Shown here in pieces: positions 1 to 8,927 of a stretch of DNA of 64,000 nt. The number at the start of each line of letters is the position of its first letter. Position 1 is the stretch's first letter. A program made the translations under genes and the position numbers. The notes beneath the pieces were generated by a model. The model did no database searches and was not told the DNA's origin. It saw only the letters and a program-made list of their open reading frames with translations. Source of the DNA: Microterricola viridarii (GTDB taxonomy: Bacteria > Actinomycetota > Actinomycetes > Actinomycetales > Microbacteriaceae); contig NZ_CP014145.1 in NCBI RefSeq assembly GCF_001542775.1, forward strand, positions 1,302,001 to 1,366,000. The letters run 5' to 3'.

Positions 1-1
1 G

Positions 2-595
2 GTCGTTCCGAACGCCGCCGGGGTGGCAGCAGAAGAGGTGCCGGACGCCGCGGCAGAGCGCACTCGGCCGGACACACTGCGGCTGGTCTACATGGGCTCG
101 TTCATGCCATACAAGAACGTGGAGACTCTGGTGCGCGCGGCCGCGCTGCTGCCCGGCTCCGAACTGCACCTGATGAGCCGCCTGAGCGACGCCGAGCAGC
201 GCCGCCTCGGCGCGCTCGCGCCGCAGGCCACCGTCGTGTTCCACAACGGGGCCAGCGACGCCGAGTACCAGGAGGCACTGCGGGGCGCGACCGCGCTGGT
301 CACCGCCTCCCTCGACGAGGGCTTCGGCATCCCGCTGGTCGAGGCGATGACGGCAGGCACGCCGATCATCGTCAGCGACATCCCGATCTTCAAGGAGATC
401 GGCGGCGATGCCGCGCTCTACTTCTCCCCGATGTCGCCAGACGAGCTCGTCGCGGCCGTTGCCGTGCTGCGCGAGCCGGGGGAGTGGGAGCGGCGTTCCG
501 CCGCCGGCCTGGAGCAGGCCGCCCGGTTCACCTGGACCGGTTCGGCCGAACGCCTGCTGGCGCTGCTCAGACGGACCGCAGGCTCAGGCCGCTGA
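2..595 (+). CDS. Group 1 glycosyltransferase, C-terminal part (5' end outside window)
   Basis: The frame is open from the first bases of the window and ends at TGA 593-595, so the gene starts upstream. The visible ~197 residues are the C-terminal Rossmann domain of a GT-B, GT4-type glycosyltransferase. An opening strand YMGSFMPYKNVETL is followed by the family E-x7-E motif in DEGFGIPLVEAM (about nt 313-347), which binds the nucleotide-sugar donor, then GTPIIVSDIPIFKEIGG. Such enzymes add sugars to cell-wall polymers, glycolipids or exopolysaccharide; donor and acceptor cannot be told from this fragment. The 3' end overlaps the convergent phosphatase gene by 29 nt. A GTG at nt 23 is internal to the domain and should not be taken as the start. 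Confidence 0.85.
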   Translation, partial: VVPNAAGVAAEEVPDAAAERTRPDTLRLVYMGSFMPYKNVETLVRAAALLPGSELHLMSRLSDAEQRRLGALAPQATVVFHNGASDAEYQEALRGATALVTASLDEGFGIPLVEAMTAGTPIIVSDIPIFKEIGGDAALYFSPMSPDELVAAVAVLREPGEWERRSAAGLEQAARFTWTGSAERLLALLRRTAGSGR

Positions 596-1136
596 GACCC
601 CAGCGGAACTCCTGCACGGAGCCGTTCTGGATCATCCGACCGGGGCCATCGATCTCGCCGCCGGAGGAGTGGTGCATGAGGGTGCTGATCACGCCGCCGT
701 GGCTGACGATCAGCACGCGTCCGCCCGGGTAGCGCGCGGCGAGCTCTTCGAGGCTCGGCAGGGTGCGGTCCAGCACCTCGTCGCGAGTCTCCAGCCCTGG
801 AACCTCCGACCCGTCGGGGAACCGCTCACTGCGCTCGGCGAAGCTCAGACCCTCGATCTCGCCGTGGGCGCGCTCGGCGAGCGCCGGCACCAGCTCCGGC
901 CCGGCGAGCCCGAGCGTTGCGGCGATGATCTGCGCCGTCTCGTGGGCGCGGCTGAGCGGGCTGCTGACGATCGCGTCCCAGTTGCCGTGCTCCGACTGCG
1001 CGGCGTGCAGGGCGGCGCCGGTGGCGGCGGCTTGGGCACGCCCGGTTTCGTTCAGCGGGATGTCGGTGCGCCCCTGAATGCGCCTCTGCGCGTTCCAGTC
1101 GGTCTCACCGTGCCGAACAATGCCGAACGTCGTCAC
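567..1136 (-). CDS. Histidine phosphatase superfamily protein (phosphoglycerate mutase-like)
   Basis: A protein of 189 residues with the phosphohistidine motif RHGETDWN near the N-terminus and the second catalytic histidine in SHGGVIS near residue 150. This is the branch-1 histidine phosphatase fold (cobC/PhoE/GpmB-like), which removes phosphate from small metabolites through a phosphohistidine intermediate; the substrate is not evident. GTG 1136 is chosen because GGAG lies about 8 nt upstream; TTG 1139 is the alternative. Its 3' end overlaps the glycosyltransferase gene tail to tail, and it follows the sirtuin gene on the same strand. Confidence 0.85.
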   Translation of the reverse strand: MTTFGIVRHGETDWNAQRRIQGRTDIPLNETGRAQAAATGAALHAAQSEHGNWDAIVSSPLSRAHETAQIIAATLGLAGPELVPALAERAHGEIEGLSFAERSERFPDGSEVPGLETRDEVLDRTLPSLEELAARYPGGRVLIVSHGGVISTLMHHSSGGEIDGPGRMIQNGSVQEFRWGLSGLSLRSV

Positions 1137-1156
1137 CAAGTCTTCTCCATGTGGGC

Positions 1157-1987
1157 TCAGGGGAGCAGCCGCTCGGCCAGCTCGGCCAGCGTCTCGGAAG
1201 CCCCCGCATCCAGCTTATGTGCTGCCCGGGCGTCACCCTTCGTCGCGCCGCGGTTGACCACCACGATGGGCAGGCCGCGGCGTCTGGCCTGCTCCAACAG
1301 GCGGATGCCGGAATTCACCGCGAGGGACGACCCGACAACCAGCAGCAGCTCACTCCGAGCGACCAGTGCGGCCGCCTGCGCGAAGCGGGGAGCCGGAACC
1401 AGCTCGCCGAAGAAGACGACATCCGGCTTCAAACGCCCGCCGCACACCGTGCAGACGGGCAGTGTGAACCGCTCGACCTCTTCGACGTCGGCGTCGCCGT
1501 CCGGCGCGATCCTGACGGCATCCGAGGTCTCCAGCCACGGGTTCGCTCGCTCAAGCTGTTCGGCGACGGCCTGCCTAGCGAACACCTGCCCACAGTCCAG
1601 GCAGCTGACCGTGTCCATGGATCCGTGCAGCTCGACGACCCGGCTGGAACCGGCCCGGCGGTGCAGGCCGTCCACGTTCTGAGTGACGACGCCGGTGACG
1701 AGCCCGGCGTTCTCCAACCGGGCCAGGGTGCGGTGGCCGGCATTCGGCTGGGCGCTGGCGAAGTGCCTCCAGCCGAGGTGGCTGCCGGCCCAGTACCGCT
1801 TGCGCTTGCGCTCGTCGCTCAGGAAATCCTGCACCGTCATTGGAGTGCGGGTCGGCGCGCCCTCCCCGCGATAGTCGGGGATGCCGGAGTCGGTGCTGAT
1901 TCCGGCCCCGGTCAGCACGGCCGTGCGCCTGCCGTGCATCAGCTCTGCGACGGCATCCATCTGGTTCACGCTGGTGATCTGCTGCAC
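1157..1987 (-). CDS. NAD-dependent protein deacylase, Sir2 family
   Basis: A sirtuin of 276 residues. The NAD-binding motif LTGAGISTDSGIPDYRG is near residues 25-41 and the catalytic motif TQNVDGLH near 105-112. Four zinc cysteines lie in CLDCGQVF and CTVCGG, and KPDVVFFGE follows. Sirtuins remove acyl groups from lysines using NAD, giving nicotinamide and O-acyl-ADP-ribose; the class II (SIRT4-like) layout is typical of actinobacterial homologues. Start GTG 1987 has AAGGAG 6 nt upstream. The gene is followed by the histidine phosphatase after about 20 nt, so the two may be co-transcribed. Substrates are unknown. Confidence 0.9.
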   Translation of the reverse strand: MQQITSVNQMDAVAELMHGRRTAVLTGAGISTDSGIPDYRGEGAPTRTPMTVQDFLSDERKRKRYWAGSHLGWRHFASAQPNAGHRTLARLENAGLVTGVVTQNVDGLHRRAGSSRVVELHGSMDTVSCLDCGQVFARQAVAEQLERANPWLETSDAVRIAPDGDADVEEVERFTLPVCTVCGGRLKPDVVFFGELVPAPRFAQAAALVARSELLLVVGSSLAVNSGIRLLEQARRRGLPIVVVNRGATKGDARAAHKLDAGASETLAELAERLLP

Positions 1988-2065
1988 GGCTTGCTCCTTA
2001 ACTCAGGTCTCCATCATCAACCCGCATGGTTTCCGGTTTGTTTCCGAGGCTGTCAGGCTAGGGGG

Positions 2066-2887
2066 ATGCAGATCATCCCCATCACCGACCTGACCGCCGC
2101 TGGCGTGTCCGATTACGCCCGGCTCACCGACGTCGCCCTGCGCCGCGTCAGCGAGCCGGAGGGGGGTCTCTACATCGCCGAGTCCAGCAAGGTGATCGAG
2201 CGGGCGCTGCGGGCCGGCCACGTGCCGCGCTCCGTACTGCTGCAGAAGCAGTGGTTGGCCGACGTCGAACCGCTCCTGGCCGACTTCCCCGACGTGCCGG
2301 TGTATGTCGGCGAGCCGGCCGTGCTGGAGCAGCTCACCGGCTACAACATGCACAGGGGCGCCCTGGCCGCCATGCAGCGGCCCGCGCTGGCCCCGGTCGA
2401 GGAGCTCATCCGCGACGCGCGGCGCATCGTCATCCTCGAGGACATCGTCGATCACACCAACATCGGTGCCATCTTCCGCGCCGTTGCCGGGCTGGGGGCG
2501 GATGCCGTGCTCATCACACCGCGCTGCGCCGACCCGCTGTACCGTCGCAGCGTGCGCGTCAGCATGGGCACCGTGCTGCAGGTGCCGTGGACCCGACTGC
2601 CGGAGTGGGACGAGGCCACGCCGCTGCTGCACTCGCTCGGCTTCCACATCGCGGCGCTCGCGCTCTCCGACGATGCCGTCAGCCTGGAGGAATTCGAGAA
2701 GAACCCACCGGAGAAGCTGGCCATCGTCCTCGGGTCTGAGGGCGACGGCCTGAGCCGGGCCGCCCTCGCCTCCGCCGACACCACCGTGACGATCCCGATG
2801 CTGCACGGCGTGGACTCGCTCAACGTGGCCGCGGCGAGCGCCGTCGCGCTCTACGCACTGCGCGTTCGCGCCGCAGATGTCGCTTAA
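2066..2887 (+). CDS. TrmH/SpoU-family RNA 2'-O-methyltransferase
   Basis: A protein of 273 residues. The N-terminal third is a substrate-binding domain and the C-terminal part is a SPOUT knot domain with motif 1 (DHTNIGAIFRA), motif 2 (VLGSEGDGL) and motif 3 (IPMLHGVDSLNVAAASAV). These enzymes transfer methyl from S-adenosylmethionine to a ribose 2'-OH in rRNA or tRNA; the target nucleotide is not predictable here. The ATG is followed by MQIIPITD, and there is no well-spaced Shine-Dalgarno: AGGGGG abuts the ATG. A CAGGCT hexamer ends 6 nt before the ATG, so a leaderless start is possible. The D,D-carboxypeptidase gene begins 9 nt after the stop. Confidence 0.88.
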   Translation: MQIIPITDLTAAGVSDYARLTDVALRRVSEPEGGLYIAESSKVIERALRAGHVPRSVLLQKQWLADVEPLLADFPDVPVYVGEPAVLEQLTGYNMHRGALAAMQRPALAPVEELIRDARRIVILEDIVDHTNIGAIFRAVAGLGADAVLITPRCADPLYRRSVRVSMGTVLQVPWTRLPEWDEATPLLHSLGFHIAALALSDDAVSLEEFEKNPPEKLAIVLGSEGDGLSRAALASADTTVTIPMLHGVDSLNVAAASAVALYALRVRAADVA

Positions 2888-2896
2888 GCTCGTTCT

Positions 2897-4126
2897 GTGA
2901 CTCTTACTCGACGCCAGATGTTCCGACGTCGCAGGATCGCCGTTTTCAGCGTGATCGGAGTGGTGCTGATCGCCCTGCTCTCCGGGCTGATCTACAGTGT
3001 GAACGCCATTGCCGCCCCGCTGCCGGCCACCATCGCCGCACCCGATGAGATCCCTGCGCTCACGCAGCCGGCGAGCCCTGTTGCGTGGCCCGAATTCGGG
3101 CGCACAGCCATCGGCGCTGTCGGCACGCCGGGACTGCTCGCGACCGCCGGCGACCAGTCCACCGGGCCGATAGCCAGCATCACCAAGATGATCACCGCCC
3201 TCGTCGTGCTCGACGCGCACCCGCTCGGCGCGGGCGAGGCCGGCCCGGAGATCGACTACACCGAGGCCGACGTCGACATCTACTGGCAGACGATCGCCGA
3301 GGATGGTTCCTCCGCGCCCGTGTCCGCCGGGATGGCGCTCAGCGAGCGCCAGACGCTGACCGCCCTGCTGCTGCCCTCGGCCAACAACTACGCCACATCG
3401 CTCGCCATCTGGGCGTACGGCTCGATGGACGCCTATCTGGCGGCGGCCGATGCCTGGCTGACCGCGAACGGGCTCACCGACACGCACGTCGTCGACGCCA
3501 GTGGGCTCTCCGCCAACAGCGTGAGCAGCCCGGCCAACCTGGTCGAGATCGGCAAGCTCGCCCTCGCCCAGCCCGCCATCGCCGAGATCGTGGCCATGAA
3601 GTCCGCCGATCTGCCCACCATCGGCACCGTCGTCAACACCAACAAGCTGCTCGGCACGCACGGCGTCACCGGCATGAAGACCGGCACCACCGACGAGGCC
3701 GGCGCCTGCCTGCTCTACACGGCGGTCGCCAGGGTCGACGGCCAGGAGGTGACTCTGGTCGGTGCGACGCTCGGAGCAGACACCCACTCCGAGCTGAACG
3801 ACGCCGTCGCCGGCCTTCTCGACTCGACCTTCGCCGGCTTCCACACCGTGCAGCTGACCGACGCCGGCCAGCAGTGGGCCAGCTACTCTACCGAGTGGGG
3901 CGACACCGCCACCGCCGAGAGCGCTGCATCCGCCTCGCTGCTCGTCTGGTCTGACACCCCCGTGGAGACCACGCTCAACCTGCCTGCTGTCTTGTTCGCC
4001 AACGACGGGGCCGAGCTCGGCAGCGTCACCTTCTCCTCCGGCGGCCACAGCACGACCGTTCCGATCGTGCTGCACGGCCGACTCGGCGATCCCGGTGTCG
4101 GCTGGAAGCTGGCCAACCCGCGCTGA
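2897..4126 (+). CDS. D-alanyl-D-alanine carboxypeptidase (serine-type, PBP5/DacA-like)
   Basis: A protein of 409 residues, anchored by one N-terminal transmembrane segment (about residues 15-37) after an arginine-rich start. The active-site triad of S11/S13 penicillin-binding proteins is present: SxxK in ASITKM (about 93), SxN in LLPSANNYA (about 160) and KTG in GMKTGTTDEAG (about 258). It trims the terminal D-alanine from peptidoglycan stem peptides outside the membrane. The C-terminal ~110 residues are a beta-rich extension. GTG 2897 lies 6 nt behind TAAGCT, whose TAA is the stop codon of the preceding gene, so a leaderless start fits. Confidence 0.9.
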   Translation: MTLTRRQMFRRRRIAVFSVIGVVLIALLSGLIYSVNAIAAPLPATIAAPDEIPALTQPASPVAWPEFGRTAIGAVGTPGLLATAGDQSTGPIASITKMITALVVLDAHPLGAGEAGPEIDYTEADVDIYWQTIAEDGSSAPVSAGMALSERQTLTALLLPSANNYATSLAIWAYGSMDAYLAAADAWLTANGLTDTHVVDASGLSANSVSSPANLVEIGKLALAQPAIAEIVAMKSADLPTIGTVVNTNKLLGTHGVTGMKTGTTDEAGACLLYTAVARVDGQEVTLVGATLGADTHSELNDAVAGLLDSTFAGFHTVQLTDAGQQWASYSTEWGDTATAESAASASLLVWSDTPVETTLNLPAVLFANDGAELGSVTFSSGGHSTTVPIVLHGRLGDPGVGWKLANPR

Positions 4127-4258
4127 GCGGGTTCGCGCCGTCAGCCGCGCGCGATGAGGTAGCGCGACGAGCAGCTGTTTCGGTTGGTTGGCTTCGGTCG
4201 CTTGGCTTCGGTCGCTGGCGCTCCCTCGAGCCAACGGGAGAAGCGAAACCGTCGCTGA

Positions 4259-4300
4259 TTGAGCTTGTCGAAATCGGGGTCTCGACAAGCTCGACCAGCG
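4259..4300. repeat. Inverted repeat of the GAGCTTGTCGA family
   Basis: In the 218-nt gap between two convergent genes, GAGCTTGTCGA (4261-4271) faces TCGACAAGCTC (4282-4292): a perfect 11-bp stem with a 10-nt loop. A further half-copy follows near 4305. The same core recurs near 25,122-25,200 and 27,985-28,050, so it is a dispersed element. The rest of the gap contains a short direct repeat (two nearby copies of GGCTTCGGTCGCTGGC-like sequence around 4190-4220) and no gene. A role as a bidirectional terminator is an inference from position only. Confidence 0.75.
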
Positions 4301-4344
4301 GGGCCAGCTCGACCGGCTGCAACCAACCTCCTGGCCGGGTAGCG

Positions 4345-5238
4345 CTAGTCGTCTTCGGGCGGCGCCACCTGGAACGGGGCGGCATCCGGTCGCTTTGCTG
4401 TCACGGTGTCGCCGGAGGACTGGTGCCGCACCCGGCGCAGCACCCACGGCACCAGGTACTCGCGCGCCCAGCTGAGGTCCTCGCCGCGGGCCTCCCGCCA
4501 GCTCCGCACGGGGGCCGGCTCCGGCTGCGACGGCTTCAGGTCGTTCGGCACATTCAGCGCCGCCAACACCAGGCGGGCGATCTCGTGGTGGCCGAGCGCG
4601 TTCATGTGCAGCCGGTCCGGCGCCCAGTAGCGGGCATCCTGGATCTCCTTCAGCGGCCACTGGTCGGCGATGATGCAGTCGTACTTCGCGGCGATTGCGC
4701 GCAGGTTCTCGTTGTAGATGGCGACCTTGCCGCGGATGCCGCGGAACACGGGGGAGAAGCCGACATCCGTCGCCGTGAACAGCACGATGGTCGCGCCGTC
4801 GCGGCTGAGCCTGGCGATCGCCTGCTCGACCAGCGCGGAGACCACATCGGGGTCGCTGCCCGGGCGGATGACGTCGTTGCCGCCGCCGGAGATCGTGATC
4901 AGGTCTGGCTTGAGGGCCAGCGCGTGGTCGACCTGCTCGTCCAGGATCTGCTGAATCAGTTTGCCGCGCACGGCGAGGTTGGCGTAAGCGAAGCCGTCGG
5001 TGCCGTCGCTCAGCACCTCTGCGACGCGGTCGGCCCAGCCGCGGAACCCGCCGGGAACGCTGGGCTCCGGGTCGCCGATGCCCTCGGTGAACGAGTCGCC
5101 GATAGCGACGTAGCGCTGCCAGGGGTGCACCGGCCACGGTGTTTCCGGGGCGGGCGCCCCCTCCTGCGTCTTGCCTTGCTCGCGCCGTCGGGAGAGGCGA
5201 AACCACAGTCCGGAGTGTTTTGCGGTGTCTTCAGCCAT
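4345..5238 (-). CDS. SGNH/GDSL-type hydrolase
   Basis: A protein of 297 residues. Block I is VAIGDSFTEG (nucleophile Ser), block III is ISGGGNDV and block V is DRLHMNALGHHE (catalytic Asp/His), with a Gly in the ANLAVRGK segment as block II. No signal peptide is seen, so it is probably cytoplasmic. SGNH enzymes are esterases, lipases or carbohydrate deacetylases; the substrate is unknown. The ~40 N-terminal residues are charged and not conserved. ATG 5238 lies exactly 6 nt behind TACATT, a leaderless arrangement. It is divergent from the helicase gene at 5302. Confidence 0.87.
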   Translation of the reverse strand: MAEDTAKHSGLWFRLSRRREQGKTQEGAPAPETPWPVHPWQRYVAIGDSFTEGIGDPEPSVPGGFRGWADRVAEVLSDGTDGFAYANLAVRGKLIQQILDEQVDHALALKPDLITISGGGNDVIRPGSDPDVVSALVEQAIARLSRDGATIVLFTATDVGFSPVFRGIRGKVAIYNENLRAIAAKYDCIIADQWPLKEIQDARYWAPDRLHMNALGHHEIARLVLAALNVPNDLKPSQPEPAPVRSWREARGEDLSWAREYLVPWVLRRVRHQSSGDTVTAKRPDAAPFQVAPPEDD

Positions 5239-5301
5239 GACTCCAATGTAATCGGAGCGCCCTGCCGAGGCAGCCCCGACGAGCGGCTAAACTTGGGCCA
5301 G

Positions 5302-7116
5302 ATGAATACTCCGCTTGGCCCCCACCCCCATCCGGGAACCTCGGCCGCCGAGCACCTCTCGCCGTCGTTCCCGGAACGTGCCGCCTGGGGTACCGCCAGT
5401 AAGCTGCGAGCATGGCAGGCCGAAGCCCTGGAGAAGTACTTCGAGACAATGCCCCGCGACTTCCTCGCCGCGGCAACGCCGGGCGCAGGCAAGACCACCT
5501 TCGCCCTGCGCCTCGCCGCCGAGCTCCGCGGTCGCCGCGAGGTCGACAACATCATCGTCGTCGCGCCGACCGAGCACCTGAAGAAGCAGTGGGCCGAGGC
5601 TGCGGCCCGCGTCGGCATCCGGCTCGACCCCGAGTTCAAGAACGCGCACGGGCGCTTCGGCAAGCACTACCACGGGGTCGCCGTGACGTACGCGGCGGTC
5701 GCCGTGCGCGCCTCCCTATACCGCGATATCACCCTCAGCAACCGCACCCTCGTGATCCTTGACGAGGTGCACCACGGCGGCGACGCGCTCAGCTGGGGCG
5801 ACGCCATCCGCGAGGCCTTCGGCAGCGCCACCAAGCGCCTGTCGCTGACCGGAACGCCGTTCCGCTCCGACACGGCGCCGATCCCGTTCGTCGAGTACGC
5901 ACCAGACAACCAGGGCATCCGCACGTCGATCACCGATTACAACTACGGCTACGGCCGCGCGCTCGAAGACGGCGTCGTGCGCCCCGTCCTGTTCATGGTC
6001 TATGCCGGCCACATGAAGTGGCGCACCAAGACCGGCGACGAGATGGAAGCCAAGCTCGGCGAGGACAACACCAAGGACATCACCTCCCAGGCCTGGCGCA
6101 CCGCGCTCGACCCGGGCGGCGAGTGGATTCCCTCCGTGCTGCAGGCCGCAGACAAGCGCCTCACCGAGGTGCGTCAGGGCATTCCGGATGCCGGGGGGCT
6201 GGTGCTCGCCACCGACCACTTCGCGGCGAAGGCCTACGCCGTCATCCTCGAAGAGCTCACCGGGCAGCCGGTCACCCTCGTGCTCTCCGACGACAAGGAG
6301 GCCTCGGACAACATCGACACCTTCTCCGCCGGGACCAGCCGGTGGATGGTCGCCGTGCGCATGGTGTCGGAGGGCGTCGACGTGCCGCGGCTCGCCGTCG
6401 GTGTCTACGCCACCTCCTCGTCGACCCCGCTGTTCTTCGCGCAGGCCATCGGCCGCTTCGTGCGCGCCCGCCGCCGCGGTGAGACGGCATCCGTGTTCCT
6501 GCCCAACGTGCCCCAGCTGATGGCGCTCGGCTCGCAGATGGAGTTGGAGCGCGACCACGCGCTCGACCGCATCAGCACCGAGGAAGACGGTGACATCTAC
6601 AACCCAGAAGACGCCATGGTCGCCGCCGCGAACAAGGAGGACCGGGGATCGGAGGCGCTGACCAGCGAGTTCAGCTTCCAGGCCATCGGCTCCGCCGCGA
6701 CCTTCGACCGGGTGCTGTTCGACGGGCACGAGTTCGGCACGCTCGCAGAGCCTGGCAGCGACGAGGAGTTCGATTTCATCGGAATCCCCGGGCTGCTCGA
6801 ACCCGAACAGGTCAGTGATCTGCTGCGCCAGCGCCAGGCCAAGCAGGCCAGGCGCGCGGCCGAGCGCCAGAAGAACCGTCCGGCAGAGGAGGTCGCCGCC
6901 GAGACGCCTCAGGCCCTCTACCGAACACTCAAAGAGCAGCGCGCGCTGCTGAACAGCCTCGTCGGCATGTGGGCGAAGCTCACCGGCGAGCCGCACGGCC
7001 AGGTGCACGCCGAGCTGCGCCGGGTCTGCGGCGGGCCTGCCGTCGCGCAGGCCAGTGTCACCCAGCTGCAGTCACGCGTGCTGCTGCTGCGCAAACGGCT
7101 CGGCAGCACGCACTAG
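5302..7116 (+). CDS. DEAD/DEAH-box helicase (superfamily 2)
   Basis: A protein of 604 residues. Walker A is ATPGAGKTT (about residue 55), Walker B is LDEVHHGG, motif III is SLTGTPFR, and the helicase C-terminal domain carries the arginine finger region QAIGRFVRARRRG. This is the short actinobacterial SF2 helicase with an ~130-residue coiled, charged C-terminal tail. It probably unwinds or translocates on nucleic acid; the substrate is unknown. The frame is open further upstream, but the family start MNTPLGPH fits ATG 5302, which lies 8 nt behind TAAACT (leaderless pattern). The 3' end overlaps the convergent trans-sulfuration gene by 45 nt. Confidence 0.85.
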   Translation: MNTPLGPHPHPGTSAAEHLSPSFPERAAWGTASKLRAWQAEALEKYFETMPRDFLAAATPGAGKTTFALRLAAELRGRREVDNIIVVAPTEHLKKQWAEAAARVGIRLDPEFKNAHGRFGKHYHGVAVTYAAVAVRASLYRDITLSNRTLVILDEVHHGGDALSWGDAIREAFGSATKRLSLTGTPFRSDTAPIPFVEYAPDNQGIRTSITDYNYGYGRALEDGVVRPVLFMVYAGHMKWRTKTGDEMEAKLGEDNTKDITSQAWRTALDPGGEWIPSVLQAADKRLTEVRQGIPDAGGLVLATDHFAAKAYAVILEELTGQPVTLVLSDDKEASDNIDTFSAGTSRWMVAVRMVSEGVDVPRLAVGVYATSSSTPLFFAQAIGRFVRARRRGETASVFLPNVPQLMALGSQMELERDHALDRISTEEDGDIYNPEDAMVAAANKEDRGSEALTSEFSFQAIGSAATFDRVLFDGHEFGTLAEPGSDEEFDFIGIPGLLEPEQVSDLLRQRQAKQARRAAERQKNRPAEEVAAETPQALYRTLKEQRALLNSLVGMWAKLTGEPHGQVHAELRRVCGGPAVAQASVTQLQSRVLLLRKRLGSTH

Positions 7117-8337
7117 CTCCTCATCCAACGGCTCGTCCGGTTCTTGGGCTGCCGCGAGCGCCTGCAGGATGTCGGCCGCGAGGTCGTCGACGTGCTCCAA
7201 CCCGATGCTGAGGCGCACCACGGCCGCGTTCGGCTTCGCGCTGGCCTCGACCGGGCGGTGGGTCAGCGAGGCCGGATGCTGCACGAGCGAGTCGACGCCG
7301 CCGAGCGACACGGCGTGCGTGATCAGGCGGCACGCCTCCGTGAACCGCGCGGCGGCGTCGTAGCCGCCGGCCAGCTCGATCGCGATCAGCGAGCCGGGGC
7401 CGTGCAGCTGCCGGCCGAGCAGCCCCTGCGGGTCCTGGCCGGGCAGCGACGGGTAGTGCACCCGGTTGAGTGCTGGATGGCCGTCCAACAGCTCGGCGAG
7501 CTGCCTGGCTGTGTCCTGTTGGGCGCGCACCCGCACCGGCAGCGTGCGGAGGCCTCGGTGCAGCAGGTAGCCGGCGAACGGGTTCAGCAGGCCGCCGGTC
7601 AACGCCCGCACCTGGCGGAGCCGCACCACCCACTCCGTGGTCGTCGCGACGACGCCGCCCATCACGTCGCCGTGGCCGCCCAGGTACTTGGTGGCGCTGT
7701 GCAGCACCAGCGTGGCGCCGTGCAGGGCTGGCTGCTGCAGCACGGGGGAGGCGAAGGTGTTGTCGACGAGCACCGGAACGTCGCCGGCCGCCCGGCTGAC
7801 GGCGGCGATGTCCACCAGCTCCAGGGTGGGGTTCGCCGGCGTCTCGATCACGACGAGCCCCGTCGTCGGGGTGATCGCCGCGGCGATGCCCGCGGCATCC
7901 ACCCAGCTCACCGTCGTGCCGAGCAGGCCGGTTGCCAGCACGTGGTCGGTTCCGCCGTACAGCGGCCGCACGGCGACGACGTGCGGCTTGCCGGCGGCGG
8001 CCGTCGCCAGCAGGCACGCGGCGAGCGCCGCCATCCCTGTCGCGAACGCGACGGCGCCGTCTGTGCCCTCGAGCACGGCCAGGCTCTCCTCGAAACGGGC
8101 GACACCCGGCTGCCAGAGCCGCTGGTACACGGCCGATGCGCCCGGGGCGAGGTCGCCGCCGGTCGCGAGGTTCTCGTAGCTGTCGCCGCCGGTCAGCACA
8201 TCGCTGAGCGGGTTGGTTGTCGACAGGTCGATCGTGGGCACGTGCGACCCTGACTCGCGCACCCCCGCCATCCCGCCGTGCACGGCCAAGGTGTCGAAGT
8301 GGACGGCTGAATCTGAGTGAGGCTTCATTGACTCCAT
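7072..8337 (-). CDS. PLP-dependent trans-sulfuration enzyme (cystathionine gamma-synthase/lyase family)
   Basis: A protein of 421 residues of the Cys/Met metabolism PLP family. The PLP-binding lysine is in HSATKYLGGHGDVMGG, and the phosphate-binding segment is in the AFATGMAAL region. These enzymes form or cleave C-S bonds in cystathionine, homocysteine or methionine metabolism; synthase, gamma-lyase and methionine gamma-lyase cannot be told apart here. The frame opens at 8487, but homology begins at HFDTLAVHGG. ATG 8337 is chosen because TACGTT ends 6 nt upstream. ATG 8328, with GGAG upstream, is an alternative. It is divergent from the Lrp/AsnC gene, which is a likely regulator. Confidence 0.87.
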   Translation of the reverse strand: MESMKPHSDSAVHFDTLAVHGGMAGVRESGSHVPTIDLSTTNPLSDVLTGGDSYENLATGGDLAPGASAVYQRLWQPGVARFEESLAVLEGTDGAVAFATGMAALAACLLATAAAGKPHVVAVRPLYGGTDHVLATGLLGTTVSWVDAAGIAAAITPTTGLVVIETPANPTLELVDIAAVSRAAGDVPVLVDNTFASPVLQQPALHGATLVLHSATKYLGGHGDVMGGVVATTTEWVVRLRQVRALTGGLLNPFAGYLLHRGLRTLPVRVRAQQDTARQLAELLDGHPALNRVHYPSLPGQDPQGLLGRQLHGPGSLIAIELAGGYDAAARFTEACRLITHAVSLGGVDSLVQHPASLTHRPVEASAKPNAAVVRLSIGLEHVDDLAADILQALAAAQEPDEPLDEELVRAAEPFAQQQHA

Positions 8338-8376
8338 GCCTCGAACGTAGTTGAAGCTGTGAAAGCACCTCAAGAG

Positions 8377-8425
8377 CGTGAAGGATCCTGTGCAAAGCAC
8401 TGCTATTCTTGAAAGGTTCTTCACG
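8377..8425. promoter_or_regulatory. Divergent promoter region with CGTGAAG inverted repeat (possible Lrp-type operator)
   Basis: The 107 nt between the two divergent start codons (8337 and 8445) are AT-richer than the surroundings. CGTGAAGG (8377-8384) faces CTTCACG (8419-8425), and GAAAG-type half-sites also occur at 8360 and 8411. Lrp/AsnC proteins often bind such degenerate repeats and control the divergent gene. The assignment to the adjacent regulator is inferred from position and symmetry. Confidence 0.45.
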
Positions 8426-8444
8426 TAGAAAGCAGGAGTTGCCC

Positions 8445-8927
8445 GTGGATTCGAAGAAGGCTGATCTCGATCGGGTCGACCGTGCATTGCTGCGCGCGCT
8501 CTCGACCAACGCCAGGGCCTCCGGTGCCGCGCTGGCTGCCGAGGTCGGTGTCGCCGAGTCGACGGTGTCTTTGCGCCTGCGCCGGTTGCAGACTCTCGGT
8601 TACATCCGCGGCTTCCGGGTCGACATCGACCTGGCCGCCCTCGGCGCCTCGCTGCAGGCTCTCATCTCGGTGCGCCTGGTCAAGCACGCGCGCGGTGAGA
8701 TCGACTCCTTCCGGGATGCCGCGCCGCACCTGCCCGGCGTGATCGGGCTGTTCCACATGGCCGGCGCCGACGACTACCTGCTGCATGTGGCCGCCCACGA
8801 CGCCTCAGAGCTGCGCGACTTCGTGCTCACGCACCTGACCGCGCACCCGGCCGTCGCGCACACCGAGACGAACCTGATCTTCGAGCACGCCGACGGCGAC
8901 GGCTGGCACGAGCTGGTCAAGGAGTAG
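8445..8927 (+). CDS. Lrp/AsnC family transcriptional regulator
   Basis: A protein of 160 residues. The N-terminal winged helix-turn-helix is typical (LDRVDRALLRALSTNARAS, then VGVAESTVSLRLRRL), and the C-terminal RAM/ligand-binding domain starts near residue 70. GTG 8445 has AGGAG 6 nt upstream; the frame is open 36 nt further, but those residues lie before the conserved start. Members sense amino acids and regulate amino-acid metabolism or transport. The divergent trans-sulfuration gene makes a sulfur amino acid or related ligand plausible (inference). The last 11 nt overlap the convergent MBL-fold gene. Confidence 0.92.
   Translation: MDSKKADLDRVDRALLRALSTNARASGAALAAEVGVAESTVSLRLRRLQTLGYIRGFRVDIDLAALGASLQALISVRLVKHARGEIDSFRDAAPHLPGVIGLFHMAGADDYLLHVAAHDASELRDFVLTHLTAHPAVAHTETNLIFEHADGDGWHELVKE

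Noticed and set aside
2003..5206. Long minus-strand frame across the methyltransferase and carboxypeptidase genes
   Set aside because: It mirrors genes with clear motifs on the other strand; composition is low in complexity and no family matches.
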